A DNA stretch of 64,000 nt, taken from an uncultured Acetatifactor sp. Its GTDB lineage: Bacteria; Bacillota; Clostridia; Lachnospirales; Lachnospiraceae. Positions within the stretch are counted from its first letter, which is position 1. Each line of letters begins with the position of its first letter. The DNA is taken from the NCBI GenBank assembly GCA_910585015.1, contig CAJUCT010000027.1:1-64000 (forward strand), read 5' to 3'. A model generated the notes under the pieces. It did no database searches, had not been told where the DNA came from, and saw only the letters and a program-made list of their open reading frames with translations. Of this stretch, positions 60,686 to 64,000 are shown piece after piece. The position numbers and the translations under genes are program-made.

Positions 60686-62539
60686 ATGGATACTAAAGAA
60701 ATCACAACAGTACAACAGAGTATTCCCATTTCATCCATTCCCGTAGGTTCTGTGGATGCTCGCTATGACGATATAAACTTATTTAAAGATTCCTACATGA
60801 TTTTTCCCAATGGACGCATTATCGAATCCATCTTGAAAGGCGAAAAGTTTTATATAGACGGAAATAAAGGAACAGGAAAAACTGCTCTTATGCTTTATCT
60901 GAGCGACCAGATTACCAAAGAAGACCCCAAAGCAGTCTGTTCCACAATATTATTCAAAACAGGTTACTCGCCTGAGCAGAAATTTAAAATTGAGTCTTTC
61001 GAACGAAAGAAGATTGAAACTCTGGATATATGCGATGTAGAAATAGACTCTTTGATAAATTTTCAAAACATATGGAAACTGATTATTTTTTTAAAAGTAG
61101 TTACTGATAACCACAATAACGGCTATATCTTTTTTGAAAATGATACCAACTGGAATGCATTTGAAGATTTGATCCTTCGTTTGTCAAACACTGCAGAAAT
61201 TGGGATTAAGGATCGGCTATCCATGCTGAAAACAATTCCCAAACAGTTTGTTGTCGAAAGAAATGTAGCAGGTTGGTCCGTTTCAGAAGAACAGGTAGAG
61301 TTGCAAGATGCTACGCAGATAGAACTGGCGGATTTTGACAAAGCAATCCAAATTGCAGAATACCTTTTGTCTCGTTTATCTCGAACAAATACTAAGTATT
61401 TCATATTTATTGATGAATTAGAGACATATTATGCGGCGCCTTGCTTTATGCGAGACCTTCGCATGATCCGAGATTGGATAGAAGTTACTTGGTCCCTTAA
61501 TTGTCAATTCAAAGATGCATCATACAAAAATACAATGATTGTTTTATCCGTTCGGTCAGAAATCCTAGCTGCTATTGCACGTCATTTATGTGGTGATGAA
61601 CTGAACAAAAAAATAGGCAGTTATAAAGTCACCATTGACTGGCGTAATAAATATGACAAAGGAATTAATAGCCCTTTGTTTGGTATTTGGTTGCGAAAAA
61701 TAGCAAATGCTTATCAACTTCAAGACGAAGTTAACAATTTAGATATACGGAGAATCTGGTTTCCGCCTTATATTGGCACAGATGATACCATTGACTTTGT
61801 TTTAAACCGCACCTGGAATAAACCCCGGGATATCGTTCGTTTTATGTCAGTTGCAAAAGAATTTGCCAAGGATGAACATTCTTACACAGAAAGGCTGCTC
61901 ATTAGCGTCCTGGAAGAGTATTCCAACCAGAGCAAAGAGGAAATTGGAGAAGAAATGGGGCTTGTATACACTCCTACGGATATTGACCTGATTTTTTCAA
62001 GTCTAAGGGAGTTTAAAATAAGCTTTTCTTTTGAAGAATACGAGCAACACATTTCAGAAAATTATAGAACATTACCTGTTTTCGATGATATGGAAAAGTT
62101 ATTATCCAACCTTTATCGATTTGGTATTGTTGGTTGCGAGAATTTCGCCATTGATAAAACTTCTTGGAATCACTTAGGCGACCCTTACCTAATGGGAAAC
62201 CGTCGGTTAACTTACATTATCCATCAGGCATTAAGGCCAGTCCTTGGTCTTGAACAAATCATGAACGATGGCATAAATATATATGAAATCTTGGCAAATC
62301 CTTTGGAATGCGAGATTGTCCGTTCGAACAAATCCTTTGTGTATGTTACTTTTATGTACAACAACAAGAAACACAACGGAGCCATACACGTTTCCAAATG
62401 GGGTGAATCGGGATATATTGAAGACATCTCACAACATGTGAAAAAAGGCCAAACCACTACTGCCTATGTACTGAATTATGATAAACAGCATCGAAACTGG
62501 AATCTGACCTGTAACGCCGACCAGCTAAATCAAAAATAA
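60686..62539 (+). CDS. P-loop ATPase (Sll1717-type) with C-terminal S1-like domain
   Basis: 617 residues. Walker A GNKGTGKT at 59-66 in FYIDGNKGTGKTALMLYL; Walker B KYFIFIDELETYYA at about 236-249; VLSVRSEILAAIARHL as a sensor-like segment; RTWNKPRDIVRFM as an arginine-bearing helix near 385. These fit the STAND-like/Sll1717-type ATPases. The last ~80 residues (from about 537) alternate beta strands as in an S1/OB fold: CEIVRSNKSFVYVTF, GAIHVSKWGESGYIEDIS, KGQTTTAYVLNYD. AAGGAG precedes the ATG; the frame to 60626 lacks a site. AT-rich (a sampled 60-base line is about 32% GC). A role in nucleic-acid sensing is inferred. Confidence 0.75.
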   Translation: MDTKEITTVQQSIPISSIPVGSVDARYDDINLFKDSYMIFPNGRIIESILKGEKFYIDGNKGTGKTALMLYLSDQITKEDPKAVCSTILFKTGYSPEQKFKIESFERKKIETLDICDVEIDSLINFQNIWKLIIFLKVVTDNHNNGYIFFENDTNWNAFEDLILRLSNTAEIGIKDRLSMLKTIPKQFVVERNVAGWSVSEEQVELQDATQIELADFDKAIQIAEYLLSRLSRTNTKYFIFIDELETYYAAPCFMRDLRMIRDWIEVTWSLNCQFKDASYKNTMIVLSVRSEILAAIARHLCGDELNKKIGSYKVTIDWRNKYDKGINSPLFGIWLRKIANAYQLQDEVNNLDIRRIWFPPYIGTDDTIDFVLNRTWNKPRDIVRFMSVAKEFAKDEHSYTERLLISVLEEYSNQSKEEIGEEMGLVYTPTDIDLIFSSLREFKISFSFEEYEQHISENYRTLPVFDDMEKLLSNLYRFGIVGCENFAIDKTSWNHLGDPYLMGNRRLTYIIHQALRPVLGLEQIMNDGINIYEILANPLECEIVRSNKSFVYVTFMYNNKKHNGAIHVSKWGESGYIEDISQHVKKGQTTTAYVLNYDKQHRNWNLTCNADQLNQK

Positions 62540-62589
62540 CTTGCGGCTTTATTACCATCTCAAGATGCCTGTTTCATATATTTAACGGT

Positions 62590-62644
62590 GGCACCATATG
62601 CGGAGCAGATTATGAGGGATCGCTTCGTATCTGGTGCCTTTTTT
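62590..62644 (+). terminator. Rho-independent terminator of the P-loop ATPase gene
   Basis: Outer stem GGCACCA / TGGTGCC with further imperfect inner pairing (TGCGGAGC / GCTTCGTA), then TTTTTT. Confidence 0.85.
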
Positions 62645-62689
62645 AGACTAATATTCCTTATATCTTTCCATCCTAAATTACCATTCCAC

Positions 62690-63140
62690 CCTTAAGTGGC
62701 GATAATCTAAAAAACCTTTGAGCGTAAACACCAATGATTCCTACAGATTCTATAATCCTTGCTGCCCTCGCTTTCTTTGCCGTATGCTTCCTGCACTTTG
62801 CGAACGCCAAGTACACTTTCCTGGCCTGCCTTTTCTAACGCCTAGGCAACGGCAGGCTGTAGTATCGGCAGAAACGCCCGATCATGCCCTCAAGGTATTC
62901 CCTCGCCTCGTTACAGGGAGATATCCTGGGGAAAGCGAATATGGGCTGGCGCACAGGTCGCATCAAAGGTCAAAGTCCCCCTGTTCTCCGATTCCTTTTC
63001 CGAATCCTGTCCCTCTGAGGATGAACCTGCTGATGGCAGACCTTTGTGTTCATCTTTTTGGGAAAGCATGGGTCCTCGGCCAATGCTTACACCCCATGCC
63101 GTTTTTACAAAACATAACAAAAATTGATACTTTAGCATAA
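62690..63140 (-). pseudogene. IS1182-type transposase remnant
   Basis: Minus-strand fragments with family wording: GTLTFDATCAPAHIRFPQD (the second catalytic-Asp region), then after a one-base frameshift NEAREYLEGMIGRFCRYYSL, an in-frame stop, and RQARKVYLAFAKCRKHTAKK. The flanking codons are scrambled. No complete frame, no terminal repeats seen. It marks the right side of the AT-rich island. Confidence 0.8.
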
Positions 63141-63220
63141 CATATCACCACACTTTTGTAAAGTTTTACAATCGTAGATATTTTACACGCACTTGATATA
63201 TGCCAATAGTCGCTAATATG

Positions 63221-63670
63221 TAAAACCATACCTGCGGTACACTTCATCCGGAAGTTGTTTAAAGCCTTCTTTCCCGAACACCGCCATCAGTTCCTCCTCT
63301 GTCATGGCATGTTCCACCACAACTACCGGCAGGCCGTTCAGATCTTCTTCCCGTTTTCCCTGCTTCTTCTTTGGTTTCCGGCGGGGACAGCCTCCGAATT
63401 ATTGCCGCCGTCATCTTCGGCGGCGACGGCCTCCGACTCGTTGAAGAATACGATCTCCCCGTCCACTTCCATGAAAGAGATCTGCTCATCGGCCTCATGC
63501 CTTTCCGATGATCTGCCGAAGCGGCGCCTCTTCAGATCCGCCACCTGCTCCAACACCAGCTGGAGCATATGGTCGATGTTCTCCAGCTGTTCCTGCTGTG
63601 GCAGGAACAGCTGGACGAGGGTCTCCTTGTCAAGGCTGTTCAGTTTCTCCTCTGTATATTTCAGGGCCAT
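63221..63670 (-). pseudogene. IS66-family transposase (TnpC) N-terminal remnant
   Basis: Begins MALKYTEEKLNSLDKETLVQ with GGAGG upstream; LEQVADLKRRRFGRSSERHE and QISFMEVDGEIVFFNESEA follow, as in IS66 TnpC. After about residue 98 the frame shifts: a different frame continues with KPKKKQGKREEDLNG, VVVVEHAMTEEELMAVFG and LPDEVYRRYGFT, then homology ends. About 80% of the transposase, including the catalytic DDE domain, is missing. Confidence 0.85.
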
Positions 63671-64000
63671 GTCGCTGCCTCCTGATATCTGTATGGCCTT
63701 ATTATACCAGAAATCAGCACATTATGCGAACAGGGTTCTGTCCGGCATTCGTCATAATGCCCATGCTCCTGACTGCAGGTATGGCTTGTGGCGGAGGGCT
63801 TTGGGGTGGCAGTTCCAAATGGATCCTATTTGTGTACCGGCGGCCAGTTCCGTCCCCTGGCCGTGCCTACAGGTCTGTATGATGCCGGAATGCGCCAGCT
63901 ACGCACTATCCCTCATCAGGGGCAATCGGCCTAATCTACCAGGCTGTAAACCATATCAGGAAAAACCGGCAGCGCGCTTCCATTTCAGGGCAAAAAAATA
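63671..64000. other. Window end, no supported gene
   Basis: About 330 bases upstream of the IS66 remnant. Only short interrupted frames are seen. It may hold decayed IS66 accessory-gene sequence, but no recognisable residue pattern was found. Confidence 0.4.

Noticed and set aside
62718..63140. 140-codon plus-strand frame
   Set aside because: It lies antisense to the IS1182-type transposase remnant, which explains the sequence.

Overview
The window reads as chromosomal DNA of a gut-type Clostridia bacterium, most likely a Lachnospiraceae. Pointers are the type III glutamine synthetase, the ammonium transporter fused to a PII domain, the hrcA-grpE-dnaK-dnaJ operon under a perfect CIRCE operator, ribonuclease J, the ireB-ruvX-DUF1292 block, a DUF6465 protein, BlaI/BlaR1 and Bce-type antibiotic-response modules, and Gram-positive ribosome binding sites with some TTG starts. 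Most of the window is of moderate GC; about 59.0-62.6 kb is clearly AT-rich. The organism is an inference; no rRNA gene is present.

Layout. 0-2.7 kb: an AgrC/AgrA-like two-component pair and a small membrane protein. 2.8-5.4 kb: BlaI repressor and BlaR1-like sensor peptidase with an operator-overlapped promoter. 5.5-7.8 kb: tRNA-Gln(CUG) and GSIII. 7.9-15.8 kb: a minus-strand housekeeping block (mtaB, ireB, ruvX, DUF1292, rnj, YlbF-like, short MltG-like, trmR, trhP) that follows the Bacillus yrzL-yrrK-yrzB-yrrL-yrrM-yrrN order with insertions. 16-20.7 kb: HPr-like protein, then prmA-rsmE-cysteine desulfurase-thiI on the minus strand. 21.1-22.5 kb: an orphan McrB-type ATPase behind a tandem repeat. 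22.6-27.8 kb: the heat-shock operon. 27.9-34.7 kb: DUF6465, uppP, an aminotransferase, glpK, a NodB-type deacetylase and a GNAT-fold protein. 34.8-40 kb: a complete Bce-type module (regulator, kinase, ATPase, permease). 40-44.2 kb: hflK-hflC and amt-PII with an attenuator-like leader. 44.4-50.4 kb: a MATE exporter, an Rpn-family protein and an ABC-2 exporter. 50.5-59 kb: GNAT, cyclophilin, a three-gene set built around an AAA/PD-(D/E)XK protein, a decayed Imm1-like relic, a tocopherol-cyclase-like gene with an in-frame stop, and a FAD/Rieske oxidoreductase. 59.8-62.5 kb: an AT-rich divergent pair (two-TM protein and P-loop ATPase with an S1-like tail) that looks like an acquired, possibly defensive, island. 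62.7-63.7 kb: remnants of IS1182-type and IS66-type elements.

The most striking non-coding features are two dispersed repeat families. Family A is a 142-base element with 15-base terminal inverted repeats, present in three full copies; two of these lie between a putative promoter and a ribosome binding site. Family B is a roughly 76-base double-hairpin element with about ten copies, all between genes, whose first hairpin varies by compensatory changes. A 103-base tandem repeat precedes the orphan McrB gene, and several perfect inverted repeats lie near regulated operons.

Working together: GSIII and Amt-PII serve ammonium assimilation; thiI with its desulfurase, trmR/trhP and mtaB all modify tRNA; prmA and rsmE modify the ribosome; the BlaI/BlaR1 and Bce modules sense cell-wall damage, next to uppP in the lipid-carrier cycle.
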